Assembly: GCA_037178675.1 (NCBI GenBank)
Contig: JAYMGJ010000681.1
Location: 1-57,770, forward strand
Direction of reading: 5' to 3'
Origin: Scleroderma bovista
Taxonomy: Eukaryota; Basidiomycota; Agaricomycetes; Boletales; Sclerodermataceae
DNA length: 57,770 nucleotides
The notes under the pieces were generated by a model. That model saw only the letters and a list, made by a program, of their open reading frames with translations, was not told the origin of the DNA and made no database searches. The translations under genes and the position numbers were made by a program. Shown in pieces: positions 1 through 12,279 of this stretch. Each line of letters begins with the position of its first letter. The first letter of the stretch is position 1.

Positions 1-3000
1 ATCCTTCGCTCAAGCTGTCCTTTCGAAATGGATATCCCAATACCTAGGGTACGCTACTCATGTCGAAGCACTTCACTTGCGCACACGAAGTTACATTTAT
101 AAGGTGAGTTCAGGTGCCAGGGGTGGGGCTGTCGACCTATCTTTGTCGGCTTAGCTCTCGATCAGCTGTCAAGATAGACCCAATTTACCAAAGAACGCTG
201 TGTAAAGCAAGGTACATCGCTCATAAAGCCTGGATTCGATGTCAAGCATTAATAGGCATTAATATAGTAGCACCCATTCCATAATGATGGTATGATTATA
301 TGTTAAATTCCGTCCAAAGTCTGCAACGCCCGCGAGCTCTCGGTACGCCGTCGATTCTCGCAAGATGGGGCGGCTCCCGAACAAAATTACATCCACTGAC
401 AAATAACTTCATGCTATGCGACAGAGACATCGAAGGTGCGAAGCCACGGGTTTGCGATTACTTTCGAGGCGCTTGTCAATGATCCTTCCGCACGGACCAT
501 GGTCCACCACTCGGGTCTTGATTATCGGAAGAGCACAGTCACCGGAAAAGCATATTCAATTTTGGCCTGCTGGTATACCGAAGGACGACCGTCGTCACTG
601 TAATCAATTTTATCACCACCGCTATGGAATTGCTAATGTACAAATATGATACAGAACATATTTGAGTGCTAATCACCCAAGATGACAGCGCTATACTTCC
701 GTCAAACATTGGGTCGCTTGTCCCCCTCCTAATTTATATCTCCTTACCACCTGGCTGGACACCAATGGCCTACGGCTTTAGGGCTGCAGTTCTACGCCAG
801 CCCTTGCCAATCGTCCCCTCCCAAGGCTTGGAACAAATTTCCATATTCGCTGGAGCGGTCAGGATCTTGTGCAAGACTGCGATCTTGACCCTGCCGAGGT
901 AAGTGGCCCCACCTAGGCTTTTCCAAGTTGACGACTTCATCACCAGGAACATCTGGCTCATGGCTGTTACTCCGACAAGGAATTGCTCTTCACCCGGAGT
1001 AGACACTGCCATTTCCCATTCTAGGCCGCTCAGTGCTCTGGCTGATCACCTCAAAGCAGATCTGGGGAAGAAGAATATTTTGTGACAGGTACCTCACCCA
1101 TCTGTTGGCCCTACGTCAGTCGACATTTTTCTAAACAGGTTCTTACCGACAGGGAGGACTGACGACTACTTTTTATTGACTAAGCCAACCTTGGTACAGA
1201 ACATACATTTTATGCACACACCTGTGACGAATCTGAAGACCAATCAAAGACACCATTATGAGAGGCTGATCGGGGGAGTCGAGCGGAAACTGTGTCACAA
1301 CCTTGTTGTTTCGAAGGTATAACGTTTACCACAAATCCAAATGGCGATCAATCTATCGCACGAGCTAGAACAGTCCGCACCTATACGAAGCCACAGGTGC
1401 TCCATCGCATCAATCTCCCTGTCAATCTAACACAATGTATATTGTTCTCTTTCGGAACTTAGGAAAGACAGCACAATGTATGCCATTATGATGCGACGGA
1501 TTGGCCCGTTGAGCGCGACATCGATGGCTGTGGCCCAGGTTACCTATCGTACATGGCATGGTGTGGCGCATCGAGCTTGGAAACGCATGTGAGTTCTGGT
1601 CAGGGCCGGAGTAATAGTAGTACGCTCGCGCTTTTGTCTGTCTCATCTGGTCGTTTCACCAGAAAACTTGCCGATTTTCACCCGGGGGTGCCTCTCTGCA
1701 ACACAATCACTAACTTCGGGCTAGCTGTCCGCATACCGATGAATCATAAAACGAGCTAGTACGTGGACAGGATACTGGTAAATCCAGAGGCGTTCATGTG
1801 CGGATTTCTTTTATCTTGTGACAGGATCCATATCTTCTACAACTTAACCGTGTTTAGAGGTGGATGTTCCTGCATTACCCTTTTGTTCATTCACATTTTC
1901 GTTACAGCCACCGTATCAGAATGAGACAAGTTGACCACCTCTCTTGTTTAACAATACCTTGATTTGGCGGGAAGGGGCGGGGCAATATTGACAGTTGACT
2001 GCTCAGGTACGCATCAACCTTCTCAATTGGTCGCACCATGGTCGCCTCCACTCGTTCACTGAGCGAACCCAGTGCTTGTGGGAGCCCCGTTTGCAATGGA
2101 TACCGTCTTCCGGATTGAATTCCGTGTGGCTTTTACATGGTTCTGTCTGGGATGTGAAGATGTGGCGAGCCGGATAGTAGGTGCTGCTGCTAAGCGACAC
2201 CTCCACCTATATCAGTCAATCGTTCTAACCCGGCGTGACCAGTCTCTAAAGTCTGACCTTAATGTGACTGTATCTAAGGGGGAAAGTATTTCACCCGTAT
2301 CACTCCTACTGGGGATAGATATCTATCTGCCTTGTCCACTAAGGTTCTTCCGCTGCATGCACCCACGCTTATAGATGGAACCTGCATCATTAATTTGGTT
2401 CAGAGAACAAACCAAGGAGGTTGTTGAAGTAACTCATGTTTATCCCAAATGACTGGTCCAAGTCCACAAACACCATCTTCGTACTTTATTTTGACTCGAA
2501 AAAAGCCTCAATAATCGCGATAAAGCATTGCACCCATGAATCTTCTATGAACTATACAATCAGAAGTCCTGCTATCTCAGGGGCCAAAAGTTATATGATG
2601 AGGGAGCTAAATGTGGCAAAGCTCAGAACCTTGTTTTATGAATCCACCGCTTCGGACCATGATAACCCACAGCGGGCTCCAAGGGCAGCACAATCCATAT
2701 TTGGAACAAAGGGACTCACCAGAAACATTTGCTATAGATGGAAACCGATGACCAATCTCAGCAGTCTCATTACGATCGTCGAGGAAATATTCCTGTGATA
2801 ATTGCTCATTCACAAGCTACTTGGTGCTTCTCTTGACTCGCACAAGAATGGGGCGGCTCTATTGTTCTGGTCATGATGTGAGGACCAGGGTCAACTGGAA
2901 TCCCCTGTAGTGCACGGTTTTGGATGTCCCCTTGTGCTTGACATGGATGGGGGAGCGTCTGGTGACCTATACTTATTGCACCCTACTTCCGCACAGCGCG

Positions 3001-4277
3001 GTTCAACGTAAGACACTTTGGAAGTTGGGCTTGGGAACGTGAGGAATGAAGTCATGGAGAGGTGGATGCACCAATACAGATTTCATTAAACAGGTTCCAT
3101 GTGCTGAGTGCATCGGCGCGTGATTTGTAGAATGAATCGCTGATCATGATCAGTGGAAGATTAGATGGAAATGGTGGGCTCTTACATGTGATGTCACTAC
3201 ATCAATGAGATGACGAGCGGGGTCCGAGCCTCCGAGGACTAGCATATGCATGCCATGGATCACGGCACTCTGGAAGTATTAGTCGAGCACGTCAGTGCCG
3301 CACCACTGTTTATCTTGTCAACCGGGGATGGATCGATGGGTGGACGGAGGAATAGATACCCGTTTCCAAGAGTATGCTTCCAGCTCCGTAGATTTCTCAT
3401 GGGTTATACCCACGGCCAACACGCATTACAGAGGCAACCCCTAGGAGACGAAGGTGAAGCCCAAACTGGCATAGCATTTATACAATGAAGCTGAACTTTG
3501 GGTCTGAAAACTGCTTCATGGAGGCATTTGGCCCGTGGGATATGGGGAGATCTGCTAGACGAGGCGGTGTCAAGATTGAGAATTTGCTGAAGCTGGAAGC
3601 TAGTGATTTGGATTTCATAGCAGCGTAATGGTCTAGGCCGCGCTACTCATGACGCGAGGTCGGCGTCTGACGGTGCAACTACACCTAACCTTAGGATCGG
3701 GTTTCCACCCCCAGCCGTATGCACGCCCACAACTGCTGACAACTACCGACAGCCTCAGACGATGTCGAATTGGTCATAGTAAGATTGTTGCAGTGAGTGT
3801 AGCAAATGTCAAATTTCGTCGCACTAGATCAAGTACTGTCAGCCTCCCACTCTTATGCGGGTCAAGAATTTCAGCATTTTGAACCATAAAGCGTTAACTA
3901 AACCAGAGAACCAATGTCACCGTGGCACGGATATCACAAGAGGTAGAATCGTGAATCGTACTGATCACAAACCGCAGCTCACCGTCTAAGGCGCTCACAA
4001 ACATGTTTTGATGTTCTACACATTTGTTGAGGGCCCAGATGCTTAAGTATACTTTGAGATAGACAAGAATCGAAACTGATGGAGATGTAAGAAGTTGGGT
4101 TGCATGAAAGTCTCATAAAAGTTACCTATGTTCGGAGAAAATTCTTTGCAAACGCCTCTATTTTTTGCAGGTGGATGGGCCATCGCCGAAATGATGTATG
4201 ATGCATGCCACGAGCACCTTATGGTGTCGCCAGTTCAACGACTTATATCACATCCTTCGAAATTCATCTGCACCGTC
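1..4277. other. Region with no recognisable gene
   Basis: Only short ORFs (at most about 170 codons) are present and none resembles a family I know. Base composition is mixed, with no tandem repeats or long inverted repeats visible. It may be decayed intergenic or transposon-derived DNA. I see nothing I can support as a gene. Confidence 0.5.
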
Positions 4278-5174
4278 TTACTCGTCGTCAGCCGTCCCCT
4301 CCTTAAGCCATGCCTTCAATGGACACGATCCTCTCCCCGTATTCTTCCACCCCGCACATGTTCTTCCATGCTTTACCATCATCAAATGCAGACCATACTT
4401 GATCTCCGGGGGAATCTTCAGCTCCAAGTGTGCCTGTGCGCCCACTCGATCTGCGCGGTCCGGCACCCACCCGAGCATCTTCACCAATCTAAAAACATGT
4501 GTATCCACAGCGAACGCCTGTCTCCCGAGACAAAACGACAGCACACATGCGGCCGTCTTGGGTCCTACGCCATTGTAGGAGACGAGCTCTCGCATCACCT
4601 CTGCGTCTGTTATGTCGCGCTGATGCAAATGTTGTAAATCGTACTTCCCGTGTCTCTCACGCACGCTTCGTAAGAGGCCTTGTATCGTGCCCGCCTTGCG
4701 GTTTGCAAGGCCTCCACACGCAATCGCATGAGCGATTTCCTTGGCATCTGCACTGACCATGCTTTCGAATGCGCGTTCGCCCATCCCAAATGTCGCGTCG
4801 AGAGAGCGTTTTGCGCGTGCAGAGTTGGGCGAGGAGGTGTTCTGGGAGAGAATGGTGTATATGAGCGCGTCGAGAACGTTGTCGTTGGCACATGTTGCTG
4901 ACGTTGTGCTTGTGCGGGATTCAGATGTTGGCTTCTCAAAGATTGGCGCACCACCTGGTGTGTGGGATGCAAGAAGGGCGTATATGGCATGTGTTTCGTC
5001 GACGGTGGGGCGGGGAAACGATGGGTATGGAGACGAGGTAGTGTGGTTTTCTAGAAGCTTGAGCTTTTTGCTCGCATGTGCATTATTTTGCGAGATTGGT
5101 GTCGCTAGAGTGGTATTGACAGCTGGTAGTGGTGACGGTGACGGTGTACGCTGACGCTTCAAGATGGATGCCAT
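4278..5174 (-). CDS. HhH-GPD family DNA glycosylase (endonuclease III-like)
   Basis: A single uninterrupted 298-codon frame. Residues 1-60 are a low-complexity, Pro/Ser-rich lead with basic patches, plausibly a nuclear signal. The HhH-GPD fold follows: LSQNTSS at about 109-115, the helix-hairpin-helix YNGVGPKTAACVL at about 200-212 with the presumed catalytic Lys206, and the catalytic Asp224 in VDTHVFRL. By family knowledge such enzymes remove damaged bases in nuclear base-excision repair and can nick by beta-elimination. Only two cysteines remain at the C-terminus (TCAGW and GSCPL), so the four-Cys iron-sulfur loop of bacterial endonuclease III is absent, as I recall for this fungal subfamily. 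The gene is intronless, unlike most others in the window. It has no obvious partner nearby. Substrate specificity cannot be read from the sequence. Confidence 0.88.
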   Translation of the reverse strand: MASILKRQRTPSPSPLPAVNTTLATPISQNNAHASKKLKLLENHTTSSPYPSFPRPTVDETHAIYALLASHTPGGAPIFEKPTSESRTSTTSATCANDNVLDALIYTILSQNTSSPNSARAKRSLDATFGMGERAFESMVSADAKEIAHAIACGGLANRKAGTIQGLLRSVRERHGKYDLQHLHQRDITDAEVMRELVSYNGVGPKTAACVLSFCLGRQAFAVDTHVFRLVKMLGWVPDRADRVGAQAHLELKIPPEIKYGLHLMMVKHGRTCAGWKNTGRGSCPLKAWLKEGTADDE

Positions 5175-8096
5175 TATTGCGTGGCACTGGGCAGTGGCAA
5201 GGAAAGAAAGTGTGCCAAATTTGGCAGTAGAGTGAATGTTACAACCTTTGTTTGGCCCCGGCGCGTAACGCCCGCCGCCCGCATAGTGTAGAAGGCACTC
5301 TCAATCTTTCCTCTTCTCCCTTCGTTACTCCTCCACGAGCGAGGGCTGGTTCTAAAGAAACTCCAATGGCGAGCTATCAGTCCAAAACACACGTGCACAC
5401 CAAGCTGGATCCTTGGAAACAAGACTCGCTAAAACCGACTGACCATGGTAAGTATGCAATTTGGCTCTTCTCGGAGATTGTTTGTAGTCCCCAACACGAA
5501 ATAAGGCGCAAGAGTGAGAAGAAGGGCTGCTTCTGACTCTTGAGCCTGATTTCGTGTTTACTGCCAAGAATGACTCGGGAAAACCGGCGAAGTTGAAACA
5601 ATTTGCTATGATATTCAACCCAACCAAGCATCGCGAGTTCCTCTATGAGCGGAAATTCATGGGTTAAAGCGAAACTGCTACCGCAGGCTCTTGGGTAAGT
5701 GAGTTTTCATATTCAATCAATGTTGTTTGCCAATGCCAACCACACCCGATATCATGTAACCCGAGTCCGGGAGAGACTTCTTTTTGCAACTATTGTCGAA
5801 AGTTTTGGGAGGTGAGAATGCTTTCGTGGCCGTTAACCCATTTAGACTCGATTCGTTGTGACGACCCATCCTTGTCAATACTCACACCGATGCCAACGAC
5901 TCTCATTTCCAACTTCCGCATCCTCACATCCTGACGAATCATGATTACTCTCTGCGATGCTACATTATCAACCTAAGGTTTGCCGAATGTGATATTTGTC
6001 TCTATGAAATCCAACTAACTCAAGGCTCGCAGACGCCGATGGGAGGGAAGTCAAAACCCTCACATCGTAGATGGATGGATTATTATAGGCAGGAGACCCA
6101 CGGCTCTGCCACCCTTCCGCTTCCTGATGCAGCATGTTCTTTTCATCTTGGGGTCGCTGTCAATGGATGCATATATGCATGCGATGCGCATGTGTTTCCA
6201 GATCTGGCATTCGGGCTGATCTCGTTGTTGTATCATGGTGTGAGGTGCTGAGCTTGCTAGGAATTCTGGGTAATGCTGCAGATGCACCAATAGATGGTTC
6301 CAGGTAAGCAGTCAGAGTAACGTGTCAAGTCATCTCATAACACAGGGGCAACCGCGATATCAGGATATTGTGGTACTTTCCAGGGATGCGTATTAAATTC
6401 ATTCACAGCCCTTCCAACCTGCTGCATTCACCCATCTCCACACTATCTAGTGTTCTCAAGCATTCTGTGCTATACAGGGTTGTAAAAACAACGCTTCTCC
6501 TGTTCAGACCAGGAAGGAAATCCGGTTAGTATCTGAGAACGATTTGTCCATCAGAAAGCCATCCTGTCGCCTGACGACGATGCTACACCACTACTGCAGA
6601 GAAGAATCCCGGAATCCAGACTCGTAACCGACAGAAGTATGTGTAGCGAGTGGTGTGAAAATGAATTGCGGGTATAGTCGACAGACAAGGATCTAGATTC
6701 TGGATTGGGACCACGAGGGTGCATGCACGCAGTAAGTCCGCGCCGCCAGAGTCAAGGTACGCTCGATGAATAGCGTTGGCTATTTTTGATTCTGGAGTGC
6801 ACTGATCATGGGAACCCAAGCATATATGTGCATCCATTTCCTGTAGAGAGTTTGACGGATTGGAACGGTGGCGTCGCCATCCCATTGTCGTATCTAGCAA
6901 CATTGGGGTCGTCAAGGTGGCTTCTGACTGGACACGAAGAATGGAAACCACACCAACCGCCACTAGCAGCATCGATTTCCATCTCCGCGCCGTAACCATA
7001 CATGCTGTGCCGCACATCCAAACACCGAAAAGTCCACGATAGGCGTATGCGCAAGTTCTGGTATGGGTTATATATGTTTGGGCGATTCACATAGGACAGC
7101 AAAGTCATATGGGCTGAGTGCTGAGTGGGCAGAGCACGTAGATTGGAAACGCACACCATCACATGGTAATGACCACCACGAGTATCCACCCCGTTCATTT
7201 CCATCTCCACGCCGTAGGTGACGATATTCCGACTCTGCATATCATGATAAGAGGTTGTGCGAGTCATCCTGGGAGTGGAGCAGGTAGCACAGTCGAACGA
7301 CTCTGAAATTGAGATTGGATTTGGGACCGGCACTGGATGGATGAATGCCGGTACAGGATGGGACTACGACACGATCGACTTTCCCTCCACTTGTTGTCCG
7401 TGTCAGGGGCCTGTGACGGCAAATGCGGGGATACGAATCTTCGAGCCGATTGGTACACTCACTGCTCTGGATTCAGGACACACCTTGGTAAAAGCACCGT
7501 GACTGCCTGCTGACATCACTGCTGAATCGCCGTATACCGGGTGGACCTGAGCACTGAGTTCTGCTGCGTGGGGAGGAGCCAGGAGTAAGGACCGCATCAG
7601 AGAAGACAGACGCAAAATGTTTTTTTCTTTTTTTTTTCCTGTGTCGAATCAAGCAGGTCGATGCCCAGCGAGGGGCACAGACGGGCTGAGGAGAGACCAG
7701 CCTCCCCACGCGGTGTCCGCGAGGAAGAGACGGTGTCTGCTTCGGAGTTTGTCGCTTCACAACACGCTTGGTTCTCATGTCGACACCAGTGCTGAATGTT
7801 TTTTTTTCTTCTGCTGGCTCTGCTCTCACCTGTGTGTGGACTGTACATACCTCGGATACACGCAGTCTGCATGACTCCATCCAGTGCGAATAGTGCCACT
7901 ACAGAATATGCCGGGTATTCCTCGGCACAGCAGGGGGGCACCGGGAGCAGAAGAAGAAGGTGGGAACAACTCGACGGATTTCCGTCTGCTGCCAAACCGA
8001 GAATAAAGCACAACGTCGCTCTACGACCCTCTACGACCCTCCTCTTCCCCTCTTTCCACCTGCATACACTGTTCTTGCGGCTGATTATCGCACACG
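5175..8096. other. Intergenic region upstream of the HMG-box gene
   Basis: No ORF here resembles a known protein. The last 500 bp contain long T/C tracts (about 7616-7640 and 7796-7812), a short tandem duplication CTCTACGACC at about 8021-8040 and a C/T-rich stretch at 8038-8058 just before the HMG start codon. These are typical of core promoters and 5' leaders of highly transcribed filamentous-fungal genes. No TATA box could be assigned with confidence. Confidence 0.45.
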
Positions 8097-9893
8097 ATGG
8101 TCGCTATTTGTGAGCATCTCGCCCATCCACTCAGCGACATCGACGACGACGGTGGGTACTACACACATGTGATACTGACCAACCCAACCTGACTGGACTC
8201 TTGCAGACGGCATGCCGCCACTCGTCGACAATCCCAACCCACCGATGACATACACGTTCTTCACCGACATGACTCCCATCACCAGTCTAAGCGCCGACCC
8301 CACCATCGCATTCGATCCTGTCTGGGAATGTCCCGTTTCCTTCGAACCGGCCATCGCCGACATCGCATGCGAGTCTGATGCTCTCGACATTCAGACTCCA
8401 TTCTATGGTGGCCCAGAACGCACGAGCCACAGCAAGAAACGCGACGCATCGTACATTCCTCGTCCGCCTAATGCGTTTATCCTTTTCAGATCATCATTCA
8501 TCCGGAGCCAGCAGGTTCCAGAAAAGGTCGAGGGGAACCACAGCACCCTTTCAAAAATAATTGGTGCGTCTCATTCACGTCTAGACAGGGTAAAAACGCG
8601 AGTTCACGCGATGGTGATGTGCAGGTAAATACTGGAAGACGCTTCCCCGTGAGGAACGTGAAATATGGGAGGCCAAAGCGTTGGTGGCACAGGCAGAACA
8701 CAGGAAGAGGTACCCTGACTGGCGATTCCGTCCCGGAGCCAATGCGCTCGCCAAACTCAAAGTGAAAGATGGCCCTTCCCCGAATCGGAGACGACATTCC
8801 CAGTCAGGGAGAAAGACGCGACCACGAGGAGAGTCGAATGCAAATAAGAAAAGTAAAGATGAGCGGTGTACGATTATCGCGGATTTATTGGTGGAGGGCA
8901 AGACAGGCGTGGATCTGGAGGATGCCGTGAAGAAATGGGAGAATCAGAACAAGGCAGAGGTGGGTGGGGGTCAGATTGGGGGCGATCCGGGTAATGGCGA
9001 GCATAAGAATGAGGATACCGTCGAAGATGCTCGTACGCATGCGCGATCGCAGACGCCTGATGCCGTCGATACCTGGTTCAAGATCCCGCTCACGGCCATG
9101 TTCAAACGGTCCCTATCTGCGCCCGCATCCCGGTCTTCGCCTGAGGACCTCCAGCAACACTCGCCGCCTTCACAAGCACAAACCCGTCAAGTCTCGCTCG
9201 GAAGCGTATTCGCCAACGTCTCATACGATATGTACGACACCCCACTCGCGTCGTACAAAGATATCACTAGCAGCGGTGGGGATGGCGCTGGCCACCAACA
9301 CGCAGGGGCGACCCTCGACTCAATCGGCGACCTTTCGCCGCTCGTGCTTCCCTCTCTTCTCGAAGGCTCACCTCCGCGGTGGAATAACGTAAGTCCTCGT
9401 TCAACTTCTGATATTACTACTGACGTAAATGGTATAGCCGTATAATCTCCTCGGCCCTCCGCCTCCGTCTCCCCCACCAGTGGGGGCACGCGACTCTCCA
9501 TACGCCCCTGCCCATCCTCATGGACACCCCGTTGCGATAGAGCCTCCATTCGCTAACTATGACTCCCCTGGACTTAACGACATGCATTGTTTCGGGCCGT
9601 GGTCGTACACACCCGTAAAACATTGGACGGAAACATGTCAGCCATGTACTCAGATGCCAATATTCATCAATGAATTTGGAGGGCCGGACGTGTATGGGTG
9701 GGGCGATGGTGTTGGCGATGCGTGCGGTGCTAATGGCGAGGCGGCTATGTATGGGGCTGCCAACACGCCAGAACCGTGTTCGCCGGTGGACTTTGCGCAT
9801 ACCCACCCGGATGAGCTTTATGGCGGCACAGTCGCTGAGCTCGACCTCGTGCGTGTGTGTCCTGGCTATGGGCCTGCGACGGCCAAGTACTGA
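8097..9893 (+). CDS. HMG-box transcription factor, copy 1 (four exons)
   Basis: The model is exons 8097-8151, 8207-8563, 8625-9388 and 9438-9893, with introns of 55, 61 and 49 nt, all GT-AG. Phases agree and give 543 residues. The HMG box lies at about residues 100-175. It opens with YIPRPPNAFILFR, the signature of fungal mating-type/regulator HMG boxes, and an intron splits it at KIIG/KYWK. A basic, Ser-rich stretch follows (RRRHSQSGRKTRPRG), then a Pro/Ser-rich region that is probably regulatory. By family knowledge it is a nuclear sequence-specific DNA-binding protein. Relatives in Agaricomycetes include sexual-development regulators of the Pcc1/Prf1 type, but I cannot assign orthology. 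The start was chosen because it is the only ATG giving a spliceable first exon. A downstream ATG at 8212 is an alternative. A near-identical copy lies at 25.06-26.73 kb. Confidence 0.85.
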
Positions 9894-10187
9894 TATGATG
9901 CAATGTCCGCTCTGTGGAACGGAACGGAATGTGATCCCTGTCATGATGTGATGCCCTCCAAAGTATGTAATACCATTTTTCATTTCAGCGTGATATCTCT
10001 CTTCTCCAATGTTACTGGTTCTCGCTTCTCGTGCATGCCAGCCATGTTCTACCCTTTTCCTTCTTCATATGCCTGTTTACTGTACCTTGTTACCATCATG
10101 TCTACCTTTCAATTGGCGCGTTTTGTTGTATGTACCTTGTACTTGTAGGATTGCAATTCAGCGGTGGATTTATACAGTACAGCTGCA

Positions 10188-10195
10188 TCACGTGA
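10188..10195. promoter_or_regulatory. TCACGTGA palindrome (E-box / Cbf1-type site) between HMG and BUB3-like genes
   Basis: A perfect 8-bp palindrome, about 120 bp upstream of the first recognisable BUB3-like exon. It is retained in the second copy (27032-27039) and altered to TCAGGTGA in the degenerate third copy. bHLH factors bind CACGTG in fungi. A regulatory role here is inference only. Confidence 0.35.
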
Positions 10196-10311
10196 TACCT
10201 TCCAGCCTATCCGCGAGTCTTGGAGCCGCAAGCTTCAAAGCTTCAAGTATCATGCATCATGTCTATGCATCGAATAACGAATCCGTTGACAAAATGCTAT
10301 CAATAAAAAAG

Positions 10312-11748
10312 ACCAAATAGAGCTCGTATCACCACCATTCGACAGTATCTCCCAAGTGCGCTTTTCAGCTTCTCATCCAGACCATCTCCTTGTTTCAGCA
10401 TGGGACACGGTACGTCTTGTCCTGGCACAGCGCTTCTTGGAAAGAAGTCCTAAAGACACTCACGCGCATATATTACTTCTGACACATAACTGTACTAGAC
10501 CGTGCGGTTCTACGATGTAGCTGCAAACGAGCAAAAAGCGAAATTCGACCATCGAGCGGCTGTACTGGCGTGTGCTTTTGGAGAGTGCGCAAGAGCGTTC
10601 AGTGGAGGGCTCGATAACGGAGTACGCGAGTGCGTCCTTGTACCTCGATTTCCCCTTGTCTCCCCGCTGACGCGTGTATGTACGACGGGGTGCTAGACTC
10701 GATCTCGAGACGGAGAGAATGGTGTATCTGGGGAACCATTCTAATGCGGTGTCTGCGATGAACTTTGCAAGGGAACAAAGTATGTCCAGCTCTCTGCCCC
10801 CTGATCGTCTCTTTGGTTCACACAACTCACTCACGGCTCATTGATCCCTAGACGTGCTCATCACCGGCTCATGGGATCTCTCGCTCAAATTCTGGGATCC
10901 TCGCGCTGCCGCCGGTACTTCGAACGCCAACGCAGACACCGCCGTATCAACACACGCCCTTCCTGAGCGTGTCTACCACCTCGACCTCGTCAATAATACA
11001 CTCGTCGTGGGCATGGCGAGTCGCCTATTTCATATCTACGATATCAGGAAAATGGGGGAGCCTGTGCAGACGAGGGAGAGTAGTTTGAAGTTTATGACGC
11101 GGAGTCTGGCCTGTATGGCGGATGGAAAAGGTGGTTTCTTTTCCTATTCTTCAATTTATCGTTTTCAGGCGAGTGGGACGACTGACCCTCATGGGATATA
11201 GGCTATGCGATCGGCTCGGTCGAAGGCCGGATCGGTGTAGAATACTTTGACCCAAGTCCAGAGGTCCAAGACCAGAAATATGCATTCAAGTGCCACAGAC
11301 AGACGATTGATGATGTAGACCACGTGTGGCCGGTTAACGCGCTTGCTTTCCATCCTGTGTACGTCCCCCACCTTCTCCGCCATGCCCTATCCATGTCTTC
11401 ACGTCTTTATGTCTACTTATTCGCATCCACTCGCCAGATACAACACCTTTGCATCAGCAGGCTCAGATGGCACTGTCTCAATCTGGGACCACAAAGTCAA
11501 AAAGCGACTTCGCCAATATCCAAAATACACCGGTCCAATTCCCTCCGTCGTGTTCAACTGCGACGGGACAAGACTTGCGGTGGGTGTCAGCTATACCTGG
11601 GACGAAGGGGAGGAGGGCGCGAAGAATGCAGAGAGGCCAGCGGTGTGGGTGTGTAGGACGGGTGATGAGGTTAAGGTGAGTAAATGTGCTGTGGGGTGGG
11701 TGATGCATGGAACTGAAGTTCTGTTCTTTGAAGCCTCGACAGGGTTAG
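10312..11748 (+). CDS. BUB3: BUB3-like WD40 spindle-checkpoint protein, copy 1, 5' end not found
   Basis: Seven exons can be read: 10312-10409, 10499-10629, 10697-10779, 10852-11130, 11202-11358, 11438-11675 and 11734-11748, with no internal stop. The translation follows BUB3 throughout: PPFDSIS at the start, [73 protein letters not shown] and [15 protein letters not shown]3 is a seven-bladed propeller that binds Bub1/BubR1 at kinetochores and holds the spindle checkpoint. The 1,001 nt collected need one more base from an upstream exon, so a first exon ending in phase 1 is required. The splice donor that the third copy keeps at this place is missing here. No in-frame ATG precedes the frame before a stop. 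It may therefore be a 5'-truncated pseudogene whose parent lies elsewhere, or may use an unseen start. Confidence 0.8.
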
Positions 11749-12279
11749 AGAAGTGATAGGATGCCATACCTCAATTGAATCTTTGTGGGAGATATGTGAA
11801 TCAAAGGTCATTGCTGTCCTGGTGCTTTCTATGGCACTGCAGGTATTGGTGTGATGATTTCATGATGTTCATGGTTTAAAGTAATATTTGGTGCATGTAA
11901 ACTTGCCTGTACATCTGACCTTGCAAACAAAACTTCTCTCAGTACTTGCCATATTCTTATGGAGTGTCATGATATTTTCATAAAAGGTCTATATTGATGC
12001 ACCCTATTACAACTATAAGAGTTGAAATTGAGTCTCCATCCAATGCTGTGCCTTTCAATAACAGACTTCATAAATGCTGCTACCTACACATGTCCAACAC
12101 CATTCTCACACTTTTTCAAGATGAGAAGCCACATGCATACACAAGGAAGAAGCTGATGACTAGCAGAACATCTCAGTGTTGCAGGACAATCATAACATCA
12201 AAACAAACACAAAGTACAAGTAGCAAACACATGAACATTGACTACCAACTTCAGAAGCAACAATGGAATAATAGTACTG
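11749..12279. other. 3' intergenic region between convergent BUB3-like and NACHT-WD40 genes
   Basis: About 530 bp between two converging genes. It is A/T-richer than the flanks and has no ORF of interest. The whole stretch is repeated at 51578-52375, where it is interrupted by a 283-bp MITE-like insertion. Confidence 0.6.

Noticed and set aside
4610..5154. Plus-strand and alternative-frame ORFs over the DNA glycosylase
   Set aside because: These are shadows of the glycosylase frame, which alone carries a recognisable fold and catalytic residues.
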